Source of the DNA: Ampullaceana balthica
Lineage: Eukaryota; Mollusca; Gastropoda; Lymnaeidae
DNA length: 64,000 bases
Assembly: GCA_944989445.1 (NCBI GenBank)
Contig: CALYLW010000323.1
Coordinates: 124,001-188,000, forward strand
Direction: 5' to 3'
Position numbers and translations under genes: made by a program
The notes under the pieces: generated by a model
Seen by the model: the letters and a program-made list of their open reading frames with translations, nothing else
What the model was told of the DNA's origin: nothing
The model's database searches: none
Shown here: piece after piece, positions 10,501 to 21,659 of the stretch
How positions within the stretch are numbered: position 1 is the first letter of the stretch
Layout of the letters: every line of letters starts with the position of its first letter

Positions 10501-13500
10501 CCGGGGCTGTTTTGACAGGGGCCGTTTTCACCGGGGCTGTTATGTCGGCCCCTTGTTGGGGCCATTTTGATCGGGGCCGTTTTGTCGGTTAACCTTTTGT
10601 TATTATGGTTGTATGCGTGTCTGTGTATTAAATGAGGTCAACACCAACCTGGAGTTGCCCAACTGATTATAAGACCCTCCCTGGCATGTCTGACCAAGTT
10701 GTTCAGGTAGTTGTCCTCGTATTTAGCCGGAATGTGCTCGCCAACCTCAACACTGACCACCCAGTCGAATATAGGTAAACCGTACTGTGGTGCTGACAGG
10801 TCAAGGAATTCAACCTGAAAACGGAAAATGAAGAGGGGGTGGGGGTATTATTCACCTGTTTCATAAATGATCATGAAATAGACGCATGTTATACAGTGGT
10901 AATTCAAAACAGTTTTCATAAGATATTTTAATTTTCACCCCATAGAGGTATGCAATTCTTATGTATTGAGGAAATTAGCTACTTTATTTTTTACTTCGAA
11001 TATTCCTCACCATTGTCATAAGTAAGGTCAGCCGTGAGAGAAACTGTCCAAATTTAAGTGCAGTAAACATTACTTCGACCAACAATCAGTATTCGAGCTT
11101 GATAAGACTGATAAGATTTATATTGACAGAGCCATCAAAGATTTGGCCATGAGGCAACGCTGAAAACTTCAATTTTAGACCTAGAAAATAGGCTATTCAA
11201 AGTGTATTTCTTACATAACTGTTTTTAATTATTTTTTTAGTTTATCAATTTTTTATTATAATTTATTTTCTTTTTATAACGGCATCATATTTTATAGGGT
11301 GGTGGTGGTGGAAAACTTGGCAGAAAGAAACCCACTCTACGCCACTGAGCCCACTGCACTACGACATATTCTTAAGTTCTTGGGGAAATATTTGACCTAC
11401 TAATCCTTTGGTCACCTCCTCAGCGTACGGTGCCCCATCGTAGGCGGTATAACTCTTGATCTGACCCAGAGAGTCAAGGTGTTTCTTGTAGTCCCCAGGT
11501 CCTTCTCCAAAACTTCCCACCGTCTTGCCTTTCAGGAACTCACTTAGTGCACTAGAAAACCCCTTGAGAAGAAATAATAGCTTACATAATTCTCAATGTA
11601 GCAGTCAGTAAACAAAACAAAAAATAATGTAATTTTGATGTACAATATCAAATTACGGCATTCTAAATAAGACTCGGTTTTTTATGTCCTTATTTTTAAT
11701 TTTTAAATCATTGTAATTTAAACGGAATTTTTTTTTCCACAGATTTATAATTTTTACCTTATCCCAGCTGTGTAATCTGCTGCCTGGACGGCTGGACTCC
11801 TCGCACCAGCCTCCTTTGTCTGAGATGCGAAAGTCTGTCTTAACAAACAGATACAAGTGATGTGTGATAAATAACCGATAAAAATTATTTTACCCCAGAC
11901 GTTCAAGGCGAACACTGTGCATTTTACATTTACATTTTCATTCAATATTTAACAGAAACAAAAAACTCATATTGATTACATTGTCAGTAGTAATAACGAA
12001 AAATTGTGTTCAATTAAATCCTAACAGATCATACACTTCGAATGTAACATATACATTTCTGGTGTGCGCAAAAAAAGTCATGTGATTCAACTGACCATAG
12101 TTAGTTTATGTATCTGGCAGTTTTGTTGTCCGTATAATTTCAATAAGTTGTTCAGATGAAGAGAGACCATGTCCCTCTGGAGCTTCATCCTCTTGACAAG
12201 ATCTTCGGGAGCAAGTCTGAAACAGTTTTATTTTCTTGTATTAAGGGGCGAGCGAATTCTATGATCTGCAGAGGTGCATCCGAAATAAAATACGGTTGCG
12301 CTCATTTTGATATTAAATTAAACAACCCGTAAAAACAAAGTTTTTGACTATAAATCCCTTATATATGAGACATAACTAAAATTATTGATTATGTGCAATA
12401 TACCATGCACCACGCGACAAACATTTACAGACTGAAACTGACTTAAGTCTCCTTGCTGTAAACACGGGGATGTGGTCATCGATGGCTGGAGTGAACTCCA
12501 GTGACACGTGGATGTCAACAATAGCAGACGGCTACATAGAGTTACATAGAGATAAACTAAAAATTCATTAATTTAATTACGGTACTTTCGATCGATCTGA
12601 AATTTTGATACAATGCATTGTTAGGTGACACGAGTTTATGTGCAAAATTTCAGCTCGGTGGGATCACGGGAAGTGGGTCATTTTTTACTTTTGTTTTTTC
12701 AGCCCGACCGCGATCCCACGACAGACAGAGAGAGAGACAAGACGGTAAAGCTAATATAAGGGATTTTAAAAGGTTGAATGTTCCTCTTTTTTAAATCCTT
12801 TATATTAACTCGTGGTGTCTGCGGCGGACCTTGCTTGCTTGCTTGCTTGCTTGCTTGTCGCCAAAACTTTTGATCGATTTTTAACCCACTTGCTCGCAAG
12901 ATAGCGAGCTGAAATTTTGCAGGCAGTTTCGTACCGATGATAAAAACAATGTATCAAAATTTCAGATCGATCGCATGTACCGTAATTAAATTATTGATTT
13001 TTTAGATTATTTTATTTATTCCTATGTACCATGCTATTTTTTGAGATAGAGCGTCGCGGTGCGTATTATATTGAACAACCTTTCTGTCGCGCAATAAGGT
13101 GCGTATTTTACTGACAACACTTTTTATAAACCTATTCCTGATCGGTGCGCATTATATTAAACACGTTTTACGACACAACTGCAATTTTGTATTTTTTGAT
13201 GATCTTGCGCTGCGTGTTATAATGAACAATCTTTTAATTACTTCTCGTACATAAAGGATTTATAGTCAAAAACTTGGTTTTTTACGGGTTTTTCTTATTA
13301 TGTGGTCAACATGTTTTTAATGCTCATCCCTATAGGAAAACTCTTCACATCCTAACTTCTCCAGTATTTACCTCTAATTGTTTAAAGGTTAAAAGTTAGT
13401 ATGATAAATTTTGACTCCAGAGCAGGGGTCAGTTATATGTTCCTAAGTTAGCTTCCCCAAAAGTTATTTTGTAACGCATAAAAAAGATTTCATTGGTTAT

Positions 13501-13816
13501 GTGGTAACATCATTAAATTCTTGTGTCAGCTCTGAATTCAGAAGACGTGAGTATTTTTTATTTTTTTAGTTTGGTATTGATACCATTTTTTAAGAAAAAT
13601 ATGATAGGTTTCACTAGTCTGCATTATCATTTTTTAAAATTATATTATTATTTAAAAAGTGTGTTCTTTATTTTGAATTATGTTTTGTGTTATCAAACAC
13701 GCTAACAGGGGCGTAACTCACCCCGTGCTGGAATAGCTGGAGACATCACTGGAACTGCTAAAACGATATAAGAGTGCAGTCAAGATCAAGACGATGAGAA
13801 CAAGCAACCCATATTT
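7575..13816 (-). CDS. membrane-anchored methyltransferase-like protein, N-terminus not found
   Basis: Six exons join in frame on the minus strand: 13722-13816, 12096-12216, 11758-11838, 11401-11562, 10649-10814 and 7575-7768, all with GT donors and AG acceptors and matching phases; stop TGA at 7575-7577. They encode about 272 residues. Exon one here holds a single hydrophobic segment (KYGLLVLIVLILTALLYRF), so the protein looks like a type II membrane protein. Then come SDKGGWCEESS, a glycine-rich SAM-binding loop (VGSFGEGPGDY), YDGAPYAEE, a mid-domain stretch (FDWVVSVEVGEHIP, then NNLVRHAREG), SWATPG and a C-terminal SHVNNKPLE block. I recall this arrangement from uncharacterised methyltransferase-like families abundant in nematodes and molluscs. 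Substrate is unknown. The exon at 13722 has no in-frame ATG; its acceptor (TTTCGTTACAG at 13817) implies a further 5' exon that I could not place. Confidence 0.8.
8087..8242. mobile_element. hAT MITE, CAATGTTCC family
   Basis: A 156-bp unit with CAATGTTCCTCTAAG at the left and CTTAAGGGGAACATTG at the right. It is flanked by tacaagac and gacaagat, an 8-bp pair agreeing at six positions. Internal words (ctgcgcag, gtgcaaagtt) match the elements at 55005-56915 and 57184-57345. It is the non-autonomous partner of the transposase-bearing copy at 55005. It sits in the last intron of the methyltransferase gene. Confidence 0.8.
8340..8915. repeat. dispersed 'GATCGATCGAA' repeat, copy 2, with internal tandem duplication
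   Basis: Contains two direct copies (about 8409-8560 and 8589-8735) of a block holding acttccagtgaagccatcga, ctgaaatttggcacacggac and cagatcgatcgaacgtaccg. It ends with atataagggatttatagtca at about 8877, the inverse of the terminus seen at 6790 and 12350. No coding capacity. Lies in the last intron of the methyltransferase gene. Confidence 0.75.
9478..9972 (-). repeat. dispersed repeat, copy 2 (inverted partner of 4111-4600)
   Basis: Inverted, diverged copy of the unit at 4111-4600. It retains the peptide words SPWLGPP, CNPHWKVSSELAS and NPYWRSWP on the minus strand. It is embedded between the arms of the 9240-10592 element, so that element or this repeat moved as a cassette. Confidence 0.75.
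10290..10590. repeat. tandem array of an ~18-bp GGGGCCGTTTTGACC unit
   Basis: About sixteen head-to-tail variants of GGGCCGTTTTGACCGG, with gccattttgacc and gctgttatgtc variants, often in a higher-order ~36-bp pattern. Open frames through it give artefactual (KTAPV)n or (FDRGR)n peptides. I read it as repeat DNA and not as a gene. Confidence 0.85.
10980..11345 (+). pseudogene. hAT 3' end fragment
   Basis: The stretch around 11017-11070 (gtcataagtaaggtcagccgtgagagaaactgtcc) parallels 21220-21265, where the hAT C-terminal motif NASCERSFSK is encoded. The fragment ends at about 11349 with ctctacgccactg, the right end of the CAGTGGCGTAG hAT family. It is heavily decayed and its left end is lost. 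It lies in a methyltransferase intron. Confidence 0.65.
12325..12700. repeat. dispersed 'GATCGATCGAA' repeat, copy 3
   Basis: Begins with aaaacaaagtttttgactat and contains ggatgtcaacaatagcagac, ttaattacggtac and gatcgatctgaaattttgat in the opposite sense to copy 2. It lies in the intron between methyltransferase exons 12096-12216 and 13722-13816. Confidence 0.7.
12831..12857. repeat. (TTGC)n microsatellite
   Basis: About 6.5 uninterrupted copies of TTGC directly beside the dispersed repeat copies. Confidence 0.9.
12870..13290. repeat. dispersed 'GATCGATCGAA' repeat, copy 4, plus 'GGTGCGTATTATA' repeats
   Basis: Holds tcaaaatttcagatcgatcg and gtaccgtaattaaatt, then three spaced copies of ggtgcgtattatat/ggtgcgtattttac (about 13050-13165). 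It closes with aaggatttatagtcaaaaac. The GGTGCGTATTATA word also occurs in the partial element at the right edge of the window. Confidence 0.6.
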
Positions 13817-13929
13817 CTGTAACGAAACATTTGTTTTAAAGTTTGTTTCAGATGCTGTGAATGATGCAGTTTCTGGTGAGATTTGGGGCGAGTCAGTATG
13901 CGTTGTATTATGGCGCAAATGTTAGGTAA

Positions 13930-14204
13930 GGGGCCGTCCATAAAGTACGTCACGCTCCAGAGGGGGGAGGGGGTGTAAGAAAGTGTGACACTTTGTGACA
14001 GGGGGGAGGTGGGGTGTCCGGCCATGTGTGACGTCACGCAGTTTTATATTAAATTTTAATTATTTGGTTAATAAAAAACAAAATTTTTGTTCGAAAGTGT
14101 GAAGTACTTTAGGGGGGGAGGGGTCCGAGATGTGTGACAGTTTGTGACAGGGGGGAGGGGGGTAAAATGGTCTAAAATAGCGTGACGTACTTTATGGACG
14201 GCCC
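13930..14204. mobile_element. MITE with GGGCCGTCCATAAAGTACG inverted ends
   Basis: A 275-bp non-coding unit begins GGGGCCGTCCATAAAGTACG and ends with its inverse, cgtactttatggacggccc. Flanks are TAA-rich (gtaa and ttaa), so the target duplication is short or ambiguous. A partial second copy is at 15023. It lies just upstream of the transmembrane exon of the methyltransferase. Confidence 0.75.
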
Positions 14205-15022
14205 TTAATTTAGTTTTTTTTTAACCAATTCAAATATTGTTACCCCATTCAATTGATTTGTTATTAAGTCATTATCTATGTGCTACGAATACTTGTGAAT
14301 TTGAACGTATAAAACTGTTCATAATTTCCATGAGAAATATTTATGGCTTAGTTACTTCGGAGGCTTAGCCAGGAGATTTTGCGCCCGGGGAAATGATAAA
14401 AATACCCACCCGCTTTAACATCGTACCCTTGATTACTTATAATAATGTGACGTCATTTGGCGCCTCTGTACCTTGGCGCCCGGGGTATATGTACCCCCCA
14501 GTGGCGTAGCTAGAGGGAGGGCGGTGGGGGCGGTCCACCCCGGGCGTCACACATTTAAGGGCGGCATTTGTGGGCATTTGAAAAGTGCAACCTACTCCGA
14601 CAACCCCCGTTTCTTTTGAAGGGGGAAAACCAAGGTGAAGCAAAAATATTTGTAATTTCTAGTCTTAATTAACGGATTCCCACAAAATTTGTTTGATTAC
14701 ATAGTGGATGTTATAACTAACGCAAAACCGTTCAAAAATTTAAAATCACACAAAAATGGTATCGATTTCTTTGAAAAATTAAGCGGTATACGACACAGAT
14801 GACACTTTTATAAGAAAACTAACCCAAAAAACACATCACCGCTGGGCCGAATAATATGTGCTATTAATATCGCCACGAATGTTTTTCGGTGGAATTTCGA
14901 CATTCGCAGAATGATGCGTGAACAAGTACCTACAAGGCATGGTGGTTCAAATATTGTGTTATACTTGCAATTTTGCATGTAGTAATTTTTATTACTGTTT
15001 CAGTTTTAAGAAAATTATTGTT

Positions 15023-15276
15023 AGGGGCCGTCCATAAAGTACGTCACGCTCCACAGGGGGGAAGGGTGTAAGAAAGTGTGACAGTTTGTGACAGGGGGGA
15101 GTTGGGGTGTCCGGCCATGTGTGACGTCACGCTGTTTTATATTAAATTTTGGTTATTTTGTTAATAAAAAAACATTTTTGTTCGAAAGTGTGACGTACTT
15201 TGTGTCCGAGATGTGTGACAGTTTGTGACAGGGGGGGGTTAAAAATGGTAAAAAAATAGCGTGACGTACTTTAAGG
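15023..15276. repeat. nested MITE copy of the GGGCCGTCCATAAAGTACG family
   Basis: Left end ggggccgtccataaagtacg matches 13930. The right end gcgtgacgtactttaagg stops short of the terminal ggacggccc, so the copy is truncated or mutated. It is inserted in the 14499-16815 hAT element. Confidence 0.7.
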
Positions 15277-15587
15277 TAAGTTATTAAAAATTAAATTTGT
15301 TTTGTTTTTATTGCATTAAAGTAGCACACATGTGTGTTTTTCATTAAAATACGGTTATTCATTAAAAATCTTAAGCCTATCCAATTCAAATACATGTAAT
15401 GTGTAAATAATTTGAATTCGTCTATGTCATGGAATATTATTAAGATTTTTGACAAGAATATGAAAATATTCAAATTTATCAGTTAATAAACACCACAATA
15501 GGCATAAATAATTTCGAAAAAGACATACTGTAAAATTTCAAGCGTCTTGGAAAAATTGACATCTGAAGAAGTAACTAGTGAAACAAG

Positions 15588-16340
15588 ATGAGATGCTGGA
15601 ATTTTACTAAATTTAATGCAATCTTTTTCTTTTCTATGTTCTTTCAATTTATGGGAACCCGTCATTTTTTAAAAATTAATGCAAATCCATTTCATGGAAC
15701 AAAGAGATGTGCTAATAGAACAAGCTGTTATATCAGCCAAACAATTTGTAAAGAGTTGGATATATCAACTGAACGCGGAGTTAGAAGGATAAAAAAATGT
15801 GAGATAAAAATTCAGAAGACTTAGTTCTATCTTTAGAACAAGAAGTAGAACGAGAAATGTTTTCATCCATGGATGGAATTATAAAAGAACGCTTTGATGA
15901 GTTGCATGTCCTTGCAAGAAAATATTTGTATATAATACCATGTAACCTACCAAATGAAGCATTGGAACATCAAATACATTACTTTATATTGAAAGAAAAA
16001 GGATCCAGGTTTTTATGGCTGTAACCCACACTACAAGAAGAGGCATTATGTTAGAAAAATTAAATTTATTTAACAGTAAAGATCGGAAAATTCTGTACCC
16101 AACATTGTAATTGTGCTATGAATTTTTTCAAGAATTACTATCAGTGTCACTGGTTGTGAATGGAGCTTCTCCAAACTGAAGTTGGTAAAAAAATTATCTT
16201 CGTTCCACAATGAGCGATTTAAGACAACAAAATCTTGCAATAAATTGTATATAGAAAAAGATATTACAAATAATTTAAATTTTGATAGCATAATATCCGA
16301 TTTTTCTATAATGAAAGTTAGGAAAGTAAATGTATAAATA
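15588..16340 (+). pseudogene. hAT transposase remnant (ZMYM1-like)
   Basis: Scattered plus-strand frames resemble hAT/ZMYM-type transposases. An early part reads RHFLKINANPFHG; a mid part around 15890 reads RFDELHVLARKYLY. A C-terminal dimerisation motif, VTGCEWSFSKLKLVKK, lies near 16145. Several stops and frame changes separate them. It sits in the 14499-16815 hAT element and is its own dead gene. Confidence 0.75.
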
Positions 16341-16641
16341 TGTTTACATACTAATGTATACAATTTATTTGTTTGGTAATATTTTGTTGGTGTAAATTTA
16401 GAATATGTTTTGTCTCATGGGGGGGGGGCCCTGCGAACTCAGTAACTTTCTTGTGTCCTTTAAAAAAAAGTATCCTGTATTTTTATAAATGTGTTTTTAT
16501 AGGTATATCATCTTATGCGGCCTCTTTTATTACTTCTTACATAAATATTGCATGCAATGGTAAAAATATTTCCCACCTTTACTTCGTTTCAATTACAATT
16601 ATTTATTCATGTTTATAAAAACCATCATATAATCCACTAAG

Positions 16642-16759
16642 TGGCCCTCCATAAATGACATCATGCGATTTTGACTGATTTTACCCCCTCCCCCTTCGTC
16701 ACAAATGTATGACTCCCCCCCTCCCCAGGTGCGTGATTTCATTTATATACGGCCCCTAA
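16642..16759. repeat. short MITE with TCCATAAATGACATCATG / ATTTCATTTATATACGGCCCC ends
   Basis: A 118-bp unit, with poly-pyrimidine centre, between imperfect inverted ends related to the GGGCCGTCCATAAATGACGTCA family. It is nested near the right end of the 14499-16815 hAT element. Confidence 0.6.
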
Positions 16760-16823
16760 AAAGGGCGGCAAATTGGAGACCGCCCCGGGCGGAAAAAGTT
16801 CTAGCTACGCCACTGGTACCCCC

Positions 16824-19131
16824 CTCGTTACGCCCCTGAGTTACCTGATCATACAAACATTAGCCATTGGCTAGCCATTGGAATAAATATTTTAATGCAA
16901 TCAGCACAAGTGGTCTAGAGCAAAAAAATAAAGATTTTATGAGAGCTATTTTGAATGATAATCTAATTTTTTGCGTTAATATTTTTCTTCCTTATCGTTT
17001 TATATAAATATAGCCATAGCACTAAAAAGGAACAATGTATCGTAACTTATTCTTTCAGGAAGAAAAAATAACGCATGACACAACTGTAACCATCGGCGTA
17101 GTAAGAAAGCGGCCCGCCCCTCATTGCTTCATTTTGTTTTCTCCCTGTGCATGAGAGGCATTTTCAGCCGAGTCAAAATAAGAAAGATATTGAAAGACAG
17201 GAGGAAAATTTCCTCATCAATTACTTCATGTATTATTGAACGCTAGAACTGGAAATAATCGTAGTTGTCTGACTTTGTAACGCGTTTGTGAAAGCATCAC
17301 AAGAGAGAAAAATGGAGAACAAAAAATAGAAAGAGTTAAACAATTATTTGCAAGTTAAATCGATTTCAAAAGGCGAATAAACACATTTGCTGAAGATATT
17401 CAGAAGGCAGATATCTCAAACATGTCATAATGCTGAATAAGTACTTTAATAAGCTGAAGTGGGCAAAAGCATCTATTGATAATAATAACGGGATAAAATT
17501 ATCTGTATAGTTAAACTGAGAAAAGGAAAATTTATGTGATATCGCGTGGAAAATCTTGATGAATTCTCAAAAGACGGAATCAAAGATATATGTCAATGTG
17601 TATCAGGAATCAGGAGACGCCCTATAATAGTTTTCAGAATTATTTGCACCGGACAAAAGCGCAAGAGTCCATGCCATGATACTAAATTTAACACCATTTT
17701 TTTTAAAATTAAGGACAAACGTGTTCATCGGCCATTTTCGTCAAGTTGTACTTGTCTAATTAGTATAAATGTTATGACCTCTTAAAAATCATTAGGTGTG
17801 AAGTTCCGAGAAATAATGAATTAATTTGGGGACAATTCTCTTTTTATAAACTCCTTTTATTTTTAATGTACTGTAGTTTTCCTTTCTCGCAGAGATTTAT
17901 TTTTAAAAGAAATAATTCTGATTTATATCATGTATTTCTTACAAAAATCATAATACGAAAAAATGGGGGGAAATGCGCTTTTTTTTAAAGTAATTTTTTA
18001 TTTAATTTTTTTTAATTGCAAATAACAGAATGATAAAGTAACTGAACTTGTCACAGTTTTTTACCTGGATGCTTGATAAAGAACAATATTGTGCGCTTTT
18101 CCTATCCATGAATTGCACACAAACTATCAAGCCTAGTGCGTGGAGTATTTTAACGATAGTCTGTTAAGAATGGAGTAAAATATATTTTAAAAGCATATTT
18201 TTCGTTTCACAATAATGAGAAATATAACAAATATTCCCCCTTTTTACAGTTTACTCTTTATGCCTCACATTTTTAATGTGCTGTCAACTCATCAAACATA
18301 AATGATTTTTAATGCTGCAATGACAATATTTAAGCTACGGTTACATGAAATATTTTGTCAAACATTGATATAATATATAAACAGGAATTTTATTGTCCTA
18401 TTGAGATTGCTAGAAAACACACTAAATTGCCACTTTCAGATTTCTAACAAAAACAAAACAAAAAAACGTAAATGTCAAATTTAGTATTCTAAAAAAATTA
18501 GTTTGTCACACTGAGATTTCTTTTCCAAAAACAAAATTTTCACACTGAGATTTCTTACTAAAACACTAAATTGTCACAATGAGATTTTCTTACCAAAAAC
18601 TAAATTTTCAGACTGAGATTTCTCATGAAAAATTGTCACAGTGATTTTCAGTCCTCTTTAAAAAAAAAGAAGCAAAACAACAACTGCACAATAGCTTATA
18701 TGAATGTTCTAAAAATCCTTAGAAAAGAGAATGTTTTAAAAATGTTATATTGATTGCTATTTCTAATAGTTTAATTCTAACATTAATTAAGCCATGAACT
18801 ATGCTAAACTTTACTCTAGTCTCTAAATAGTTTTATCTGATAATTAATACCCGGCTTTTATTTTTGACAGTAACTCGTTAAATGTGGGGCAAAATACGTT
18901 AAAGAAATCGTCTCTTCATATCTGAGATCTGTGTCGAGTGATAACCAGGAGAAAAATTTGTAACTGCCTTTGATCAGTTAGAATCCAACAGGAGAGCGAG
19001 CTTCTGATACGGCTATCATCAGTAATAATTACCCTGCTTTTAAACTTTAGTCTAAAGGGGAAAAAACAACACAGATAACAAGACAACAAAATTAAATTAG
19101 AAACATTTAAAGAAGTTTAAGAAGTCTTGAT
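16824..19131. other. gene-free AT-rich DNA
   Basis: No homology-bearing frame was found. It contains an imperfect ~40-bp minisatellite at 18400-18650 (listed separately). An open frame at 17546-17785 shows no recognisable motif or flanking splice structure. Confidence 0.5.
18400..18650. repeat. imperfect minisatellite, CACACTGAGATTTCTTAC unit
   Basis: Five to six diverged copies of a ~40-bp unit built around cacactgagatttcttaccaaaaactaaattgt. Copies vary in length and base content, which suggests an old array. Confidence 0.7.
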
Positions 19132-21430
19132 CAGTGGCGTAGCGAGGGGGGCAAGGGGGGGCAAATGCCCCGGGCGGCAGTTTTTTAGGGGCGGCAAATT
19201 CCTCGTAGTTAATTAGCATATAGAAATGAAAAATTTAAAGGGAAATTGGAACTTTTTATCAGCATAAAATAAAAACCACAAAATAAATTAATACAAGAAT
19301 TGAAGGAACTTTCTTAAAATGTGTGAACGCTTTTACTGCAAAAACTTCTAATTCTAGCTCCATATTTAATATTAATTTTTCTGATACTAATGCTGCTAAA
19401 ATGAAAAATCAAAAGGCTGCATTGGTTTAAGAGCATGGCACTAACCTGCGGGTGATTAAATTTCTTCAAATTTGACAGCCGCTCCTGATGAAGAAGCGAA
19501 AATTAATGCATCTTATCAATTTCAAACAAGAGGGCTGCAGATTCTTCGTTGTTAATTAGCTTATAAAAAGGAAAAACGTTAAAATAGCGTTTAATAAAAT
19601 AAAAGAAGATCCTATGTAAAAAATTTATAAAAGAAATGAAGTAACTATCTTAAAAGATATGAGCGTTTCTAATGCCAAAACTTTAAACTCCGTAATGAAT
19701 AAAAATTGTTCTGATACTAATGCTTGACTTGACACTGATCTGCTGGTCCTTATAATTGGAAGGAATCAGAAACCAGACTTCAAAAGAATATACTATAAGC
19801 AAAAGAAAATACATTGTTGTAAAAAAAAAGTATCAAGAAGTTCTTGTTAGAATATTTGACATTATAAAACATAGCAAAATAAAAATGTGGCCTTTTACGG
19901 TCATAGAGAGGACAATACTAGTGAAAATGTAGGCAATATTCTGGAACTGATGCATCTGCTCGCAAAGTACGATCCAGTGCTTCAAGAACATCACGTGAAA
20001 AGGGTTTTTTTTTAAGTTGCCACCTCAAATTCAAAATGAGCTCATTGCAGTTTTAACAGTTACAGTTCGCAAAAAATCAACTTTCAGACACACGATTCCA
20101 AATATTATTCTATTCTATTCGATAGCTCTGCGTATATTACACATACATATCTTACAAGCGAAGTTGTGAAATGTGTTATGATTGAAAATTAGAAATTAGA
20201 CGTTGTAGAATGTTATAAAGATTTCATTGAAACAAAAAAGGAATCTCTTTTCGACATTCTGAAATGATTTTTTTTTAAACTGACGGTCTTAAATTACATG
20301 TCTACAGAGGCCCAACGTGTGTTAATACTGCTTCATGTCTGGAAAGTGTACAGAAGTTCAAGAAAGACTAAAAGACATACACCTCAAATTTAAATTAGTA
20401 CTTTGCTCAAATAGTTCATGAAACCTGATTTTTTTCACATGCTACATCAACGTGAAACGAACAGTCAAACTATTTTTGGTACAGTAGGACGTGGTTACGC
20501 ATTCTTTTCCATGTCCAAAAACCATAGGAGAAATCTTATTGTTGCTACATGCAAGGTATTAAACAGACTTCAGGATACAAAGTAGTGAATATACCATGGA
20601 GCCATTTTTGAGGTTAATTTGAAAGCTATAAAAATGACAGAAGCAGACAAAAAGCTAAACACACGAACAGGCGCAGGAACTTTTCTGGTCGAAATGAACT
20701 ATTTTCCTTTTTAATTTTGTTAGACATCTAGAAACACTTAAAACCTTGAAACAATTATTTATGAATTCAATGATGCCCGAAATTATTTACAAGCGTATAA
20801 TGCTCAAAAATGCTTTGCATTGGCTACTCAGAGAGAATTTATAGCATACATAAAGGATGCTTTGACTTATGCTAACATTTTATGTGGAGACCTTAACGAT
20901 CTTATGTAGAAAACAGTTGAGAAGAAAGTTGTGTTCTTCATAAGACTGTAGATATTCATGTGAGGTGATGGCAGTAACACAATTTAGAAAAGAAAAATGT
21001 TTTTCGCCTACCAGCTAATCTGGACTTTGAAATTTTAACTTCAAATTAGAGAAAATATCTCACATGACATCGTCAACCAAGAACTAGTTTTCCTCATGGA
21101 CAAAGAAATTAATGAATTCTAGCCCACTTGATTTATTGAAGTTTATCAAGAATTTTAAGGTTGAAATTACCCTGCATAATATAATAACATTTCTTCGAAT
21201 ATTGCTTACAACTACTACTGTCATACGTAATGCCAGCTGTGAGAGAAGCTTCTCTAAAGTTAAGTTAATGAAAAATTAATTAAAAACAAAAATGAATAAA
21301 CCCCGATTGACTAATCTATATCTTTTTTGGCTTTTGAGCATGGCATGGCTGACAACATTGTTAAATCAAAGATTGTGCAATCAGAAAAAGGAGTAAAACT
21401 TAAATTTCAGACCAAGCATTGAACAAGTTT
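19132..21430 (+). mobile_element. decayed hAT element, right end lost
   Basis: The left end CAGTGGCGTAGCGAGGGGGG, with inner gccccgggcggcag, belongs to the same family as 14499. Plus-strand relics include FSMSKNHRRNLIVATC (about 20510) and the C-terminal dimerisation motif NASCERSFSKVKLMKN near 21230. Stops and frame changes are frequent throughout. I could not find the matching CTACGCCACTG right end, so the element is truncated or its end is beyond recognition. Confidence 0.75.
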
Positions 21431-21551
21431 CTATATATTTCTAGCCTTAAAATGCGTAGTGTCTTTTTTATTACTTTCGAATAAAAATCCTATTTTCTTT
21501 ATACTTATATTTTACCAGGGTGGCGATAAAACTGTCGCAAACTGTCTTAGT

Positions 21552-21645
21552 CTGACGATGAGTTTAATGCACACTTCGTCCTCTGACGATGAGTCTAATG
21601 CACACTTCGTCCTCTGACGATGAGTCTAATGCACGCTTCGTCCTC
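21552..21645. repeat. three tandem copies of a 31-bp unit
   Basis: The unit ctgacgatgagtctaatgca + cacttcgtcct repeats three times with only two or three substitutions, which implies a recent duplication. It is one of the few GC-balanced spots in the region. No frame of it extends into a gene. Confidence 0.9.
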
Positions 21646-21659
21646 GGAAAAAAATCGTA

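Larger units (their letters stand above)
9240..10592. mobile_element. composite foldback-like element with GGGCCGTTTTGAC arms
   Basis: The left arm (9240-9285) reads GGCCCCGACAAAACGGCCCC and onward. The right arm (to about 10592) is the inverse, ending GGGGCCGTTTTGTCGG. The right arm is expanded into a tandem array (10290-10590). The inverted copy of the dispersed repeat (9478-9972) sits between the arms. This looks like a foldback or MITE-like element with repeat-built termini. No transposase is visible and no target duplication is clear. Confidence 0.6.
14499..16815 (+). mobile_element. hAT transposon with perfect 16-bp ends and 8-bp target duplication
   Basis: The ends CAGTGGCGTAGCTAGA and TCTAGCTACGCCACTG are exact inverted copies over 16 bp. 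GTACCCCC stands directly outside each end (14491-14498 and 16816-16823). This is a textbook hAT insertion of 2317 bp. It holds plus-strand relics of a hAT transposase (15588-16340) and two nested GTCCATAAA-type MITE pieces (15023-15276, 16642-16759). The intact ends and duplication point to a fairly recent insertion, despite a decayed gene. Confidence 0.92.

Noticed and set aside
10253..10592. Open frames with (KTAPV)n and (FDRGR)n peptides
   Set aside because: They are translations of a GGGCCGTTTTGAC tandem array; several frames on both strands stay open only because of the repeat.
13722..13918. Methyltransferase N-terminus starting at 13918
   Set aside because: The first codon there is TTG, a stop lies two codons before it, and no in-frame ATG occurs. 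I use the acceptor at 13817 instead and leave the start unknown.
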